A DNA stretch of 64,000 nt from Janthinobacterium violaceinigrum (GTDB lineage Bacteria > Pseudomonadota > Gammaproteobacteria > Burkholderiales > Burkholderiaceae_D): contig NZ_WFLI01000033.1 in assembly GCF_009208555.1 (NCBI RefSeq), positions 1 to 64,000 of the forward strand. Reading direction: 5' to 3'. A program made the translations under genes and the position numbers. Shown piece by piece: positions 23,908 to 32,649 of this stretch (its first letter is position 1; the number at the start of each line of letters is the position of its first letter). The notes below the pieces were generated by a model, which was not told the DNA's origin, ran no database searches, and was given only the letters and a program-made list of their open reading frames with translations.

Positions 23908-26900
23908 TTAGTGTGGCGCAGCGTCTTGCGCCAGCGCCTGCGACAGATCGCGTGCGCGCGGCGTGGCATCGTCGGCCGCGTGACGGCGGGCCAGGAAGGT
24001 GTACACGGTGGGCAGCACGAACAGGGTAAAAAAGGTGCCGATCAACATGCCCGACACGATCACCACGCCCAGGCCGAAACGGCTGTTGGCGCCGGCGCCG
24101 GACGCGAACAGCAGCGGCACCAGGCCCACCACCATGGCGGCCGTCGTCATCAGGATCGGGCGCAGGCGGATCTGCGCCGCCTTGCGGATGGCGCTGAGGC
24201 GGTCCAGCCGTTCATGCACCTGCAATTCGTTGGCAAATTCCACCATCAGGATCCCGTGCTTGCTGATCAAGCCGATCAGGGTCACGAGGCCGATCTGCGT
24301 GTAGATGTTGACGGTGGCGTAGCCGAGGGCCAGCGGGATCAGGGCGCCGCAGATCGACAGCGGTACCGTGATCAGGATGATCAGCGGGTCCGTCAGGCTT
24401 TCATACTGCGCCGCCAGCACGAGGTAAATCACGACGACGGCCGCGAGGAAGGCCAGCAGCAGGGCATTGCCTTCCGTGGCGAACTGGCGCGCATCCGATT
24501 GCCAGTCGTAGCTGAAGCCGGGCGGCAGGGTTTTCGCCACGCCATCGAGGAAGGCGACGGCGTCGCCCAGGGTCACGCCCGGTGCCGGCACGCCCTGGAA
24601 GGTGGCCGCATTTTGCTGGTTGAACTGGGTCAGCATGTTCGGCTCGATCTGTTCCGTCACCGACACGACGGCGGACAGGGGCAGCAGGCTGCCATCGTCG
24701 GCGCGCACGTACTGCTGCGTCAGGGCTTGCGCCGTCAAGCGCTGCTCGCGCGGGCTTTGCGCGATGACGTCGTATGCGCGGCCATCCATGCCGAAGCGGT
24801 TCAGATAATTCTCGCCCACCAGCACGGCCAGCGATACACCGATGTCCTGCATGCGGATGCCCAGGCTGTTCGCCTTCGAGCGGTCCACGCGCACCTTGAC
24901 GACAGGGTTGTTGTAATCGAGGTCGCTGTCGACGACGGCAAACAGGCCGCTGTCGCGCGCGCGCTGCTTGACGTCTTCCATGGTGCGGAACAGGGTGGCG
25001 TAATCCTGCGCGCTGCGCAGCACCATCTGCACGGGCAAGCCGCCGCTCGATCCCGGCAAGGGCGCCAGCTGGAAAGCGAAGATGCTGGTGCCTTCCACGT
25101 CGCCCACGGCGTGCTGCAATTCGGCCTGGATGACGGCCGCATTGCGCGAACGTTCGGCCCACGGCGTCAGGTTGATGCCGCCGATGCTCGACGCCGGGCC
25201 TTCGCCGCCGTTGATGATCCAGCGCGACGCCGTTTCCGGCACATTCTTGTAGATGTCATCGAGCTTGTACGAGAAGCGTTCCACGTAATCGAGGTTGGCA
25301 TGCTGCGGCGCCTTGATCGCCGTCAGCACGCTGGCCTGGTCTTCCGCGGGCGCCAGCTCGCGCTGCGGCAGCAGGTACAGAAACGGCAAGCTGACCATCA
25401 CCAGCGCGGCGAAACCGGCACTGAGCCAGCGGTGGTGCAGCGAGCGGTCTAGCAGGCGCGCGTAGCGCGTGGTCAAGCCGTCGAAGAAACGCTCGGCGGC
25501 GCGCGCCATGCGCCCTTCCGATTGTTTCGGCTGCAGCAGCAAGGAGCTCATCACGGGAGACAAGGTCAGCGCCACCACGCCCGACACCACCACGGCGCCG
25601 GCCAGGGTCAGCGCGAATTCCTTGAACAGCGCGCCGGTGAGCCCCCCCATCATGCCGATGGGCGCATACACGGCCGCCAGGGTGATGGTCATGGCGACGA
25701 CGGGGCCGGCCACTTCGCGCGCGCCCACCAGGGCGGCCGCCACGGGCGTCTTGCCTTCCTCGATATGCCGGTGCACGTTTTCCACCACGACGATGGCGTC
25801 ATCGACCACCAGGCCCACGGCCAGCACCATCGCCAGCAGGGTGAGCAAATTGATGCTGAAGCCGAAGGCCAGCATCAGTGCCGCCGCGCCCAGCATCGAC
25901 AGGGGGATCGTCACGACGGGAATGAGCACGGAGCGCAGGGAACCCATGCACAGGTAGATGACGATGACGACGATGAGCAGCGCTTCAAGCAGGGTGTGCG
26001 CCACTTCGTCGATGGAGGACTGGATGAAGCGCGCCGTCTCGAACGCCAGCTCGACCTTCACGCCTGGCGGCAGGGTTTTCTGGATCTCGGGCAGCAGCTT
26101 CTTGATGCCGTCGACGATCACCAGAGGGTTGCCGCCGGGCGTGGGCGACAGGCCCAGATACACGGCCGGCACGCCGTCCATGATGCCGCTTGTTTCCGTC
26201 GCCGCAGCGCCCAGTTCCACCGTGCCCACGTCCTTCAAACGCACGAGGGCGGCGCTATCCTTTTCATCGCCGCCCTTGCGGATGACCATGTCGCGGAACT
26301 CCGCCACGCTGGTCAGGTCCGTGTTGACGCTGATGTTAGCGACGACGAACTGTCCCTTCACCTTGCCGGGCGCCGTCTGGTAGTTATTGCGCCGCACGGC
26401 ATCGGCCACGTCGGCCGCCGTCAAGCCCCGCGCGGCCAGTTTTGCCGGGTCGATCCACAAACGCATGGCCAGCTGCTGGCCGCCATACACGTCGACCTTG
26501 GCCACGCCGTCGATGGTGGCGAACATCGGCTGCACCACGCGCGCCAGGTAATCCGTCAGCGCGGGCGCGGACACGCTCTCGCTGGCAAAGCCCACATAGG
26601 CGACGGCCGAGGAATCGCCGGCCGCGCGCTCGATGACGGGATCGAAAGCGCCTTCGGGCAGCTTGTAGCGCACCTGGTTGACCTTGGCCATGACTTCCGT
26701 CAGCGCCTGCGTGGAATCGCGGTTCAGTTCCATGCGCACGGTGACCGTGCTGCTGCCCTGCACGGACGACGACGTCAGGTAATCGATGCCTTCCACGGAC
26801 GACACGGCTTGCGCGATCGGCTGCGTGACAAAACCCTGCATCAGTTCCGCCGAGGCGCCCGGATACGTGGTCTTCACCGTGATGGTGGACGATTCGAGCA

Positions 26901-27015
26901 TCGGGTATTGGCGGATCGGCAGCTGCTTGATGGCGATCACGCCCAGCATCAGAATCAAGGTGCTGATCACCAGCGCCAGCACGGGGCGGCGCACGAATAA
27001 ATCGGTCAATTTCAT
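23908..27015 (-). CDS. RND efflux permease
   Basis: This 1035-residue protein has full RND length with 12 helices and two large periplasmic loops. The N-terminus MKLTDLFVRRPVLALVISTLILMLGVIAIKQLPIRQYP is typical of HAE1-type pumps. Helix 4 carries VGLVVDDAIVVVENVHRHIEEG, with the proton-relay Asp pair. VYAPIGMMGGLTGALFKEFALTLAGAV and the C-terminal GLISKHGILMVEFANELQ match the family. It most resembles multidrug (MexK/MdtC-like) rather than metal pumps, but substrate cannot be read from sequence. Confidence 0.94.
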   Translation of the reverse strand: MKLTDLFVRRPVLALVISTLILMLGVIAIKQLPIRQYPMLESSTITVKTTYPGASAELMQGFVTQPIAQAVSSVEGIDYLTSSSVQGSSTVTVRMELNRDSTQALTEVMAKVNQVRYKLPEGAFDPVIERAAGDSSAVAYVGFASESVSAPALTDYLARVVQPMFATIDGVAKVDVYGGQQLAMRLWIDPAKLAARGLTAADVADAVRRNNYQTAPGKVKGQFVVANISVNTDLTSVAEFRDMVIRKGGDEKDSAALVRLKDVGTVELGAAATETSGIMDGVPAVYLGLSPTPGGNPLVIVDGIKKLLPEIQKTLPPGVKVELAFETARFIQSSIDEVAHTLLEALLIVVIVIYLCMGSLRSVLIPVVTIPLSMLGAAALMLAFGFSINLLTLLAMVLAVGLVVDDAIVVVENVHRHIEEGKTPVAAALVGAREVAGPVVAMTITLAAVYAPIGMMGGLTGALFKEFALTLAGAVVVSGVVALTLSPVMSSLLLQPKQSEGRMARAAERFFDGLTTRYARLLDRSLHHRWLSAGFAALVMVSLPFLYLLPQRELAPAEDQASVLTAIKAPQHANLDYVERFSYKLDDIYKNVPETASRWIINGGEGPASSIGGINLTPWAERSRNAAVIQAELQHAVGDVEGTSIFAFQLAPLPGSSGGLPVQMVLRSAQDYATLFRTMEDVKQRARDSGLFAVVDSDLDYNNPVVKVRVDRSKANSLGIRMQDIGVSLAVLVGENYLNRFGMDGRAYDVIAQSPREQRLTAQALTQQYVRADDGSLLPLSAVVSVTEQIEPNMLTQFNQQNAATFQGVPAPGVTLGDAVAFLDGVAKTLPPGFSYDWQSDARQFATEGNALLLAFLAAVVVIYLVLAAQYESLTDPLIILITVPLSICGALIPLALGYATVNIYTQIGLVTLIGLISKHGILMVEFANELQVHERLDRLSAIRKAAQIRLRPILMTTAAMVVGLVPLLFASGAGANSRFGLGVVIVSGMLIGTFFTLFVLPTVYTFLARRHAADDATPRARDLSQALAQDAAPH

Positions 27016-27030
27016 GGTAGTGGCCTTCGC

Positions 27031-28128
27031 TTAAGAACCGGCTTTGGGCGCGGCGCGTTTGACTTCATCGAGGGTATTGGCCACGGCCTGCACGGCCATG
27101 CCGTCGGCCAGTTTCAGCTGGCCCGAGGCGACCACGCGCTGGCCCTCGCGCAAGCCGTCCAGGATGGCCACGCGGCCCCCTGCCCGCTCGCCCAGTTTCA
27201 CGCCCACGCGCTTGACGGTGAGCGGCTGCCTGCCTTCCTGCTGCGCCACAAACACCGTGTCGCCATATGCGCTGTAGGTCACCGCCGTTTCCGGCACCGT
27301 CAGCTGCCGGCCAGCCTCGCGCGCCACGCGCACATTCGCATACATGCCCGCCTTGAGCGCGCCACGGGGATCGGTCAGCGCCGCCTGCACCTGCACCATG
27401 CGCGAGCGGGCGATCAATGGGTCGATGGCGTTGATCTTCGCCGTGAAGACCTGATTCGGATAGGCGTCCACCAGCACTTGCACGGCCTGGCCCGGCGCCA
27501 GTACCGCGCTGCTCTGTTCATCGAGGGCGAAGTTCACCAGCAGCGACCTTGTGTCGATCAGGCTGGCCACCGTGTCGGCCGCGTTCAGGTACTGGCCCGC
27601 GTGCACCTTGCGGATGCCCAGCTGCCCCGCGAACGGCGCGCGGATGGTCTTTTGCGCGATCAGCGCTTCCGTCTGGCGCACGTCGCCCAGGGCCGCATCG
27701 CGCGCGGCCAGCGCCGCATCGAGCTGCTCCTGCGTGGCCGCTTTTTCCCTGACCATCTGCGCCGCGCGGGCATGGCTGCTTTCCGCGTTTTTCAGCTGTG
27801 CGCGCTGGCGCAGCAGGGCCGCCTGTTCCTGGGCGTCATTGAGCTGCACGAGGACGGCGCCGGCCGCCACGCTCTGCCCCGATTCAAAGCGGATCTGCGT
27901 GACGCGTCCGCCCGTTTCGGCCGCCACCTGCACCTGGCGCGCCGCTTCCAGCTCGCCCACGCCGGCAAAGAAACGCTCCTGCGTGCCCAGCACGACGGGC
28001 ACCAGCGCCACCTTGGTGGTGGGGTAGGCGGCACCGGCCGCATGGGAGTCGGCGCGCGGGTAGAGCGCGGCGCCCGCGACGGCCAGGGCGATGGCCAGCG
28101 CGGAGGCGCCAACAATTTTCGTATTCAT
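27031..28128 (-). CDS. RND efflux periplasmic adaptor (membrane fusion protein)
   Basis: This is a 365-residue adaptor. It has an N-terminal anchor/signal (about 7-30), a lipoyl half-motif (VQVAAETGGRVTQIRFESGQSV), an alpha-helical hairpin (about 95-150, QEQAALLRQRAQLKNAESSHARAAQMV), the second lipoyl half (IRAPFAGQLGIRKVHAGQYLNAADTV) and the beta-barrel plus proximal domain. It is the first gene of the adaptor-permease-channel operon, 15 bp before the permease. Confidence 0.93.
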   Translation of the reverse strand: MNTKIVGASALAIALAVAGAALYPRADSHAAGAAYPTTKVALVPVVLGTQERFFAGVGELEAARQVQVAAETGGRVTQIRFESGQSVAAGAVLVQLNDAQEQAALLRQRAQLKNAESSHARAAQMVREKAATQEQLDAALAARDAALGDVRQTEALIAQKTIRAPFAGQLGIRKVHAGQYLNAADTVASLIDTRSLLVNFALDEQSSAVLAPGQAVQVLVDAYPNQVFTAKINAIDPLIARSRMVQVQAALTDPRGALKAGMYANVRVAREAGRQLTVPETAVTYSAYGDTVFVAQQEGRQPLTVKRVGVKLGERAGGRVAILDGLREGQRVVASGQLKLADGMAVQAVANTLDEVKRAAPKAGS

Positions 28129-28209
28129 GATGAGGTCCTTTACTGCAAGAAAGGGATAACGACAAAGGGAGGAAGGGGCGCAGCGGAGGCTGGTCAGGTC
28201 CGCTGCGCG

Positions 28210-28689
28210 TCAGAAGTGAACGTTAAAGAGGAAAAACAGGCCGATGCTCCACAGCAGCAGCACCAGGTGCGTCGTCTGCAAGCCTTCCTGGGCGATCCAG
28301 TAGCCGAACCACAGGCCGCCCAGGTGCATCAGCAGCAGGAAGGCGGCCATGGCGCACAAGGCCAGGTTCAGCCAGGGCAGCGCAGCCATCAGCGACGCGC
28401 CCAAGAACAGGGTCACGCCCGTCCAGGCGGCGATGGCGGCCAGCAGTTGCAAGGCCAGCACCACGCCCAGCGCAATGCGGTGCACGGCCAGCGAGGTGAG
28501 CGCGCGGCGCAGCAGCGGCGTCTGGGTGGTCGGGTCCTGGCGCAGCGGATCCATGCGCATGGTGTTGCCGATGGCCCAGACGGAGCCGTGGAAGGCGTGC
28601 AGGTTGTTGAGGGTGGCCAGGCTGAGCCAGATGGCCAGGCCGGTGGCGAGGATGGCGTGAAACAGCCAGATCGAGTCAGACAGTTGCAT
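28210..28689 (-). CDS. DUF2165-like small integral membrane protein
   Basis: This 159-residue protein has four hydrophobic helices (about 8-28, 68-92, 98-122 and 135-157). LATLNNLHAFHGSVWAIGNTMRMDP after helix 1 resembles the DUF2165 signature (LNN followed by VWAI and a SMD-like motif). It lies 81 bp upstream of the RND adaptor on the same strand and is divergent from the SufR-like regulator, so it could be the first gene of the efflux transcript. Function unknown. Confidence 0.65.
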   Translation of the reverse strand: MQLSDSIWLFHAILATGLAIWLSLATLNNLHAFHGSVWAIGNTMRMDPLRQDPTTQTPLLRRALTSLAVHRIALGVVLALQLLAAIAAWTGVTLFLGASLMAALPWLNLALCAMAAFLLLMHLGGLWFGYWIAQEGLQTTHLVLLLWSIGLFFLFNVHF

Positions 28690-28741
28690 GGGAAAATCCT
28701 GTCAAAAGAGTACCTTGCCGGCATACGGACGTGGAAACTCC

Positions 28742-28792
28742 TCGACAGCGGGGAACTACCGGCCTATTATGCAAGCAATTAGTTGGTTAACT
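28742..28792 (+). promoter_or_regulatory. Promoter and operator of the SufR-like regulator
   Basis: TCGACA (28742-28747) and TATTAT (28765-28770) are separated by 17 bp, a good sigma-70 arrangement. Just downstream, AGTT-N4-AACT (28781-28792, within AGTTGGTTAACT) forms a small palindrome over the expected start of transcription, where a repressor would block it. Only half-sites and spacing support the operator call. Confidence 0.5.
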
Positions 28793-28814
28793 GGCCCCAT
28801 GATAGTTGAGTGAA

Positions 28815-29474
28815 ATGAATTACACAAGTAAACGTTTGGATAATCAGGATGCGCCGCAAACGACGGAGCGCATCCTGTATTTCATCAAGACCAAGGGACC
28901 CGTCTCCACGGCCACCCTGGCCAAGACCCTGGACATGACGGGCGAGGCGGCGCGCCAGCAAGTGCAGAAGCTGGTAGCCGCAGGCCTCATCGAGGGGCGC
29001 CAGGAAGCGCAGGCGGGCGCGGGACGGCCGCGCCAGAACTGGGTCTTGACGGAAGCAGGCAATGCGCGCTTTCCCGACACGCATGCGCAGCTGACGATCA
29101 AGCTGATCGGTTCCGTGCGCCAGCTGTTCGGCGAAGCGGGGCTCGATAAACTGATCACGCAGCGCGAAGAGGAAAGCCGCAGCGCGTATGCGCTGGCGTG
29201 CTCGGCGCCGGACTTGCCCACGCGGCTGCAGCAGCTGGCCACCGTGCGCGATGAAGAGGGCTATATGGCCCGCGTGGAAGCGGATGGCAAGGACTGGCTG
29301 CTGATCGAAGACCATTGCCCCATCTGCGCTGCCGCGCGCACCTGCCAGGGCTTTTGCCGCTCCGAACTGCAGCTGTTCCAGGAAGTGGTGGGGCCGGGCG
29401 CGACCATCGTGCGCGAGCAGCATTTGCTCACGAACGCGATGCGCTGCATCTACCGCATTTCTCCTTTGCCCTAG
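28815..29474 (+). CDS. SufR-like regulator with cysteine-rich C-terminus (possible Fe-S sensor)
   Basis: This is a 219-residue protein. The N-terminal winged helix (about 18-85: ERILYFIKTKGPVSTATLAKTL, then MTGEAARQQVQKLVAAGLI and GRPRQNWVLTEAG) matches the DeoR/SufR group. The C-terminal region has four closely spaced cysteines, C171, C174, C180 and C184 (HCPICAAARTCQGFC), and C213 near the end. SufR proteins bind a [4Fe-4S] cluster there. ATG 28815 was chosen; an upstream TTG adds only three residues. It is divergent from the DUF2165-RND cluster, which suggests redox or metal-responsive efflux control (inference). Confidence 0.82.
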   Translation: MNYTSKRLDNQDAPQTTERILYFIKTKGPVSTATLAKTLDMTGEAARQQVQKLVAAGLIEGRQEAQAGAGRPRQNWVLTEAGNARFPDTHAQLTIKLIGSVRQLFGEAGLDKLITQREEESRSAYALACSAPDLPTRLQQLATVRDEEGYMARVEADGKDWLLIEDHCPICAAARTCQGFCRSELQLFQEVVGPGATIVREQHLLTNAMRCIYRISPLP

Positions 29475-30748
29475 GCTTTCGGAAACAGGGGCCGGGCGGC
29501 CAGCGCCACCAGCCCCGCCAGCCACCACACGACGGGCCAGTTGCTGGCCGCCCGCAGGTGCGGGATGGCGATCGGCGTGAGGAACAGGCCCACATAGACG
29601 GCCGTGTTCGCCATACCCAGGGCCGTGCCCGCATTGGCGCCGCCCGCTTCCGTGGCCAGTTCCGTGTAGGCCACGCCATGCCAGGCGGATACGGCGATGC
29701 CGGCGGCCACCACCGCGGCCATCAACAGCCAGCCCGGCGCCGCCAGCCAGGCGATGCATCCCAGCACAATGAATGACGCCAAGGCCACCAGGGCCGAGCC
29801 GCGCAGATAGGCGGGCCGGTTCGCGTGGCGGTCCGTATGGCGTCCGCTCCAGATGCGCATCACCATGGCGCCCGCCTGCAGGGCCACCATCACGGCCGTG
29901 ATGGCAGCCAGGCCCAGGTGGCCATGGTCGTGCAGGAAGACGGTGGCGTAGCTGAGCACGGCAAACTGGGGCACGCACAGCAAGCCGATGGCCGCCACCA
30001 TGCGCCAGACTTTGCGGTTTTTGAGTGGACCCGGCAGGGGCGGCGCAGGCGTGACCGCAATCAGGCCCGTGGACGCGTTTTGCGGGCCCGTGGCGGCCTC
30101 GGCAGAGAAATCTGGCTCATGCATCCATCGCCACGTGAAAAACGCCGACAGGCCGCATACGCAGGCCAGGGCGCCAAACACGGGCACAAAGCCATAATGT
30201 GACGCCAGGCTGGGCAGGACGAGGGCGCCGAGGCCGCCACCGAGGGGCACGGCCGTCTGGCGGATGCTCATCGCAAAACCCCGTTCGCCCGTGCCGAACC
30301 AGCGCATCACGGCGCGGCCGCTGGCACCATTCACGCTGCCGCCCAGCACGCCGACTGCCGCCAGTCCCGCCGCCAGCGCCCACAAGGGCGGCACGGCGCC
30401 GTCAGCGGGCGTGATCCACAGCAGCAGGGCCAGCAAGGCCAGCATGGTGCCCAGCAAGCCCGCCAGCAGCACGGGGCGGTCGCCCCAGCGGTCGGTAGCC
30501 ATGCCCCACGGCAATTCGGTCAGGGCCACGCCCAGGCCCATGGCGCCCAGCGCCACCCCCAGCTGCGTATTGCTCAGGTGATAGCCGCTGCGCAGCCAGA
30601 TGGCCGTCGTGGGCATGCCGTTGGCGGCGGCGGAAAAGCTGGCATTGGCGGCCACGCCCACGGCCAGCACTTTCCAGCGGTGGGCATCGCCCAGCGCGGG
30701 CGAGGGGACGGCGACGGGAACGGGAACGACTGGGCAACTGGTGGTCAT
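29471..30748 (-). CDS. MFS transporter (12-helix)
   Basis: This is a 425-residue membrane protein with 12 hydrophobic helices in two halves joined by a cytoplasmic loop (about 195-225). MFS motif A is visible as GMATDRWGDRPVLLAG, with a second-half counterpart RIWSGRHTDRHANRPAYLRG. SIRQTAVPLGGGLGALVLPSLA is typical of sugar-acid/oxyanion-type carriers. I chose ATG 30748; the longer frame enters the promoter region and is Arg-rich. Its 3' end overlaps the converging SufR-like gene by 4 bp. The divergent LysR regulator probably controls it. Confidence 0.85.
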   Translation of the reverse strand: MTTSCPVVPVPVAVPSPALGDAHRWKVLAVGVAANASFSAAANGMPTTAIWLRSGYHLSNTQLGVALGAMGLGVALTELPWGMATDRWGDRPVLLAGLLGTMLALLALLLWITPADGAVPPLWALAAGLAAVGVLGGSVNGASGRAVMRWFGTGERGFAMSIRQTAVPLGGGLGALVLPSLASHYGFVPVFGALACVCGLSAFFTWRWMHEPDFSAEAATGPQNASTGLIAVTPAPPLPGPLKNRKVWRMVAAIGLLCVPQFAVLSYATVFLHDHGHLGLAAITAVMVALQAGAMVMRIWSGRHTDRHANRPAYLRGSALVALASFIVLGCIAWLAAPGWLLMAAVVAAGIAVSAWHGVAYTELATEAGGANAGTALGMANTAVYVGLFLTPIAIPHLRAASNWPVVWWLAGLVALAARPLFPKA

Positions 30749-30799
30749 GGCAGGGAGGAGAAAGTGGTTGACCCTGACAGTGTTGCGCGCTACGATCAT

Positions 30800-30812
30800 T
30801 CTGAATATCAGA
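30800..30812. promoter_or_regulatory. Possible LysR-type operator between MFS and LysR genes
   Basis: TCTGA-ATA-TCAGA is a perfect short palindrome in an AT-rich stretch, 48 bp before the LysR-type start and 51 bp before the MFS start. It contains the T-N11-A core expected for LysR proteins. Confidence 0.45.
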
Positions 30813-30860
30813 TAATTTACGATTAACCATCCCATAAAACCGGACGATTGCCTTTGCGCC

Positions 30861-31760
30861 ATGAGCTTGCTGAATTTTGACATCGCCTTTTTGCGCAGCT
30901 ATGTGGCTGGCATCGAGCTGGGCAGCTTTGCCCGCGCGGCCGACAAGGTGGGCCGCTCCACCTCGGCCGTCAGCGCGCAGCTGAAAAAACTCGAGGAGCA
31001 GGCGGGCATGCCCCTGTTTCGCAAGGATGGGCGGGGCCTGGCGCTGACGCCGGCGGGCGAAGTGCTGCTCGGTTATGCGCGCCGCCTGCTGGAACTGAAC
31101 GACGAGGCGGCCGTCGCCTTGCGCGGCGCGGAACTGGAAGGCTGGATCAAGCTGGGCTTGCAGGAGGATTTTGGCGAAGCCTTGCTGCCCGACGTGCTGG
31201 GGCGCTTTGCCCGCGCGCACCCGAAAGTGCGCATCGAGGCGCACGTGGCGCGCAACACGGAATTGATGGAACGGCTCGCCATGGGCCAGCTGGACCTGGC
31301 CCTGCTGTGGGGCGGCGCCTGCATCGCCGACGTGGCCGAGTATCCGCTGCAGCAGCGCCAGCATATTGCCGAGCCGGCCATGCGCTGGATCGCTTCATCC
31401 AGCCTGGACTGGCGCCCCGAGTCGGGCGAGCCCCTGCCGCTGATCACGTTCGACCGCGACTGCCTGTTCCAGCGCTGCGCCACGCAGGCGCTGGACGGGG
31501 CCGGCATTGCCTGGCGCACGGCGTTTACCAGTCCCAGCCTGGCCGGCCTGTGGGCGGCGGCCGCTGCCGGGCTGGGCGTGACAGTGCGCACCAGCCTGGG
31601 CTTGCCTTCGTCCGTGTGCGCGCTCGATCATGCGGCGGCGGGCTTGCCCGCCCTGCCCCCGCTATCGCTGGAATTGCTGCGCGCCTCCAGCGTGTCCCGG
31701 CCGCCCGTCGAGCGGCTGGCCGGCCTGATCATCGAGTCGCTGCAGCAAGGGGCAGCTTAA
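30861..31760 (+). CDS. LysR-family transcriptional regulator
   Basis: This is a 299-residue LysR protein. The helix-turn-helix is at about 20-55 (GSFARAADKVGRSTSAVSAQLKKLEEQAGMPLFRKDGRGLALTPAG). The effector domain begins near residue 93 with LEGWIKLGLQEDFGEALLPDVLGRFARAHP. The pattern fits the NAC/YfiE-like group where DFGE and RNTELMERLAMGQLDLAL recur. It is divergent from the MFS gene with a 112-bp gap. Its stop overlaps the 3' end of the converging SDR gene by 4 bp. Inducer unknown. Confidence 0.9.
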   Translation: MSLLNFDIAFLRSYVAGIELGSFARAADKVGRSTSAVSAQLKKLEEQAGMPLFRKDGRGLALTPAGEVLLGYARRLLELNDEAAVALRGAELEGWIKLGLQEDFGEALLPDVLGRFARAHPKVRIEAHVARNTELMERLAMGQLDLALLWGGACIADVAEYPLQQRQHIAEPAMRWIASSSLDWRPESGEPLPLITFDRDCLFQRCATQALDGAGIAWRTAFTSPSLAGLWAAAAAGLGVTVRTSLGLPSSVCALDHAAAGLPALPPLSLELLRASSVSRPPVERLAGLIIESLQQGAA

Positions 31761-32509
31761 AACTCCTGCACCGTGGGGCGCAGCACGATTTCATTGATGT
31801 CCACGCCATCGGGCTGCTCGATCGCATACGCCACGGCGCGCGCCACGGCATCGGCGGGAATGGCTTGCTTGTAGAACTCCTTCAGTCCGGCCGCGCTTTC
31901 CGCGTGGCTGCTGCCGCCGGCCAGTTCCGTATCGACGGCGCCGGGCAGGATGGTGGTGGTGCGGATGGTGCCGCCGCTGGCGGCCAGCTCATGGCGCAAG
32001 CCTTCCGAGATGGCGCGCACGGCAAACTTGGTGCCGCTGTAGACGGTGCCACCGGGGCTGAACACTTTCGCGCCCGCCACCGATGAAATATTGATGAAGT
32101 GGCCGCTGTTTTGCGCGCGGAAATACGGCAAGGCGGCCGCGATGCCGTACAGCACGCCCTTGATGTTGATATCGATCATGCGCTCCCATTCCTCGACCTT
32201 CAGCGCGTCGATGGGAGCGATGGCCATCAGCCCCGCATTGTTGATCAGCACGTCGACCTTGCCGAACACGGCCAGCGCCGTTTCGACCAGGCGCGTCAGG
32301 TCGCCCGCCTGGGTCACGTCGGTACGGGCAATGGCCGCCTTGCCGCCGGCGGCCGTGATTTCCTCGGCGATGGTGTTGAGCAAATCCATGCGCCGCGCAC
32401 CGAGCACGACGCAGGCGCCCAGCGCGGCCAGATGGCGCGCCGTGGCTTCGCCCAAGCCGCTGCTGGCACCGGTGATGACGACGACTTTCCCTGCAATTGC
32501 TTGATTCAT
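31757..32509 (-). CDS. Short-chain dehydrogenase/reductase
   Basis: This 250-residue classical SDR has the TGASSGLG cofactor loop near residue 13, the NNAG strand, INISSVAG with the catalytic Ser, and YSGTK with the catalytic Tyr and Lys. ARRMD after strand 2 suggests NADPH preference. It resembles YdfG-like oxidoreductases acting on small hydroxy acids or carbonyls. ATG 32509 gives the usual length. A Fur-box match lies about 120 bp upstream at the end of the methyltransferase gene, so iron control is possible. Confidence 0.9.
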   Translation of the reverse strand: MNQAIAGKVVVITGASSGLGEATARHLAALGACVVLGARRMDLLNTIAEEITAAGGKAAIARTDVTQAGDLTRLVETALAVFGKVDVLINNAGLMAIAPIDALKVEEWERMIDINIKGVLYGIAAALPYFRAQNSGHFINISSVAGAKVFSPGGTVYSGTKFAVRAISEGLRHELAASGGTIRTTTILPGAVDTELAGGSSHAESAAGLKEFYKQAIPADAVARAVAYAIEQPDGVDINEIVLRPTVQEF

Positions 32510-32630
32510 GATGGATTCCCTGTGGGGGCAGCACAATGCTGCGGTTGACATCGATCAATGCTGGCGCGCCATGCCAGGAAGCGGCCGCGCTGCAGGCACA
32601 GCTTAGCGCATTTGCTCCCTGATTTGCTAT

Positions 32631-32649
32631 AAAAATGATAATTATTATG
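32631..32649. promoter_or_regulatory. Fur-box match at the methyltransferase 3' end, upstream of the SDR gene
   Basis: This site matches the 19-bp consensus GATAATGATAATCATTATC at 15 positions, with core AATGATAATTATTAT. It overlaps the methyltransferase stop codon and lies 122 bp before the SDR start. It is an AT-only island in GC-rich sequence. Confidence 0.55.

Noticed and set aside
23056..25452. 798-codon frame antisense to the efflux channel and permease genes
   Set aside because: It spans two real genes on the other strand and has the same GC-shadow composition.
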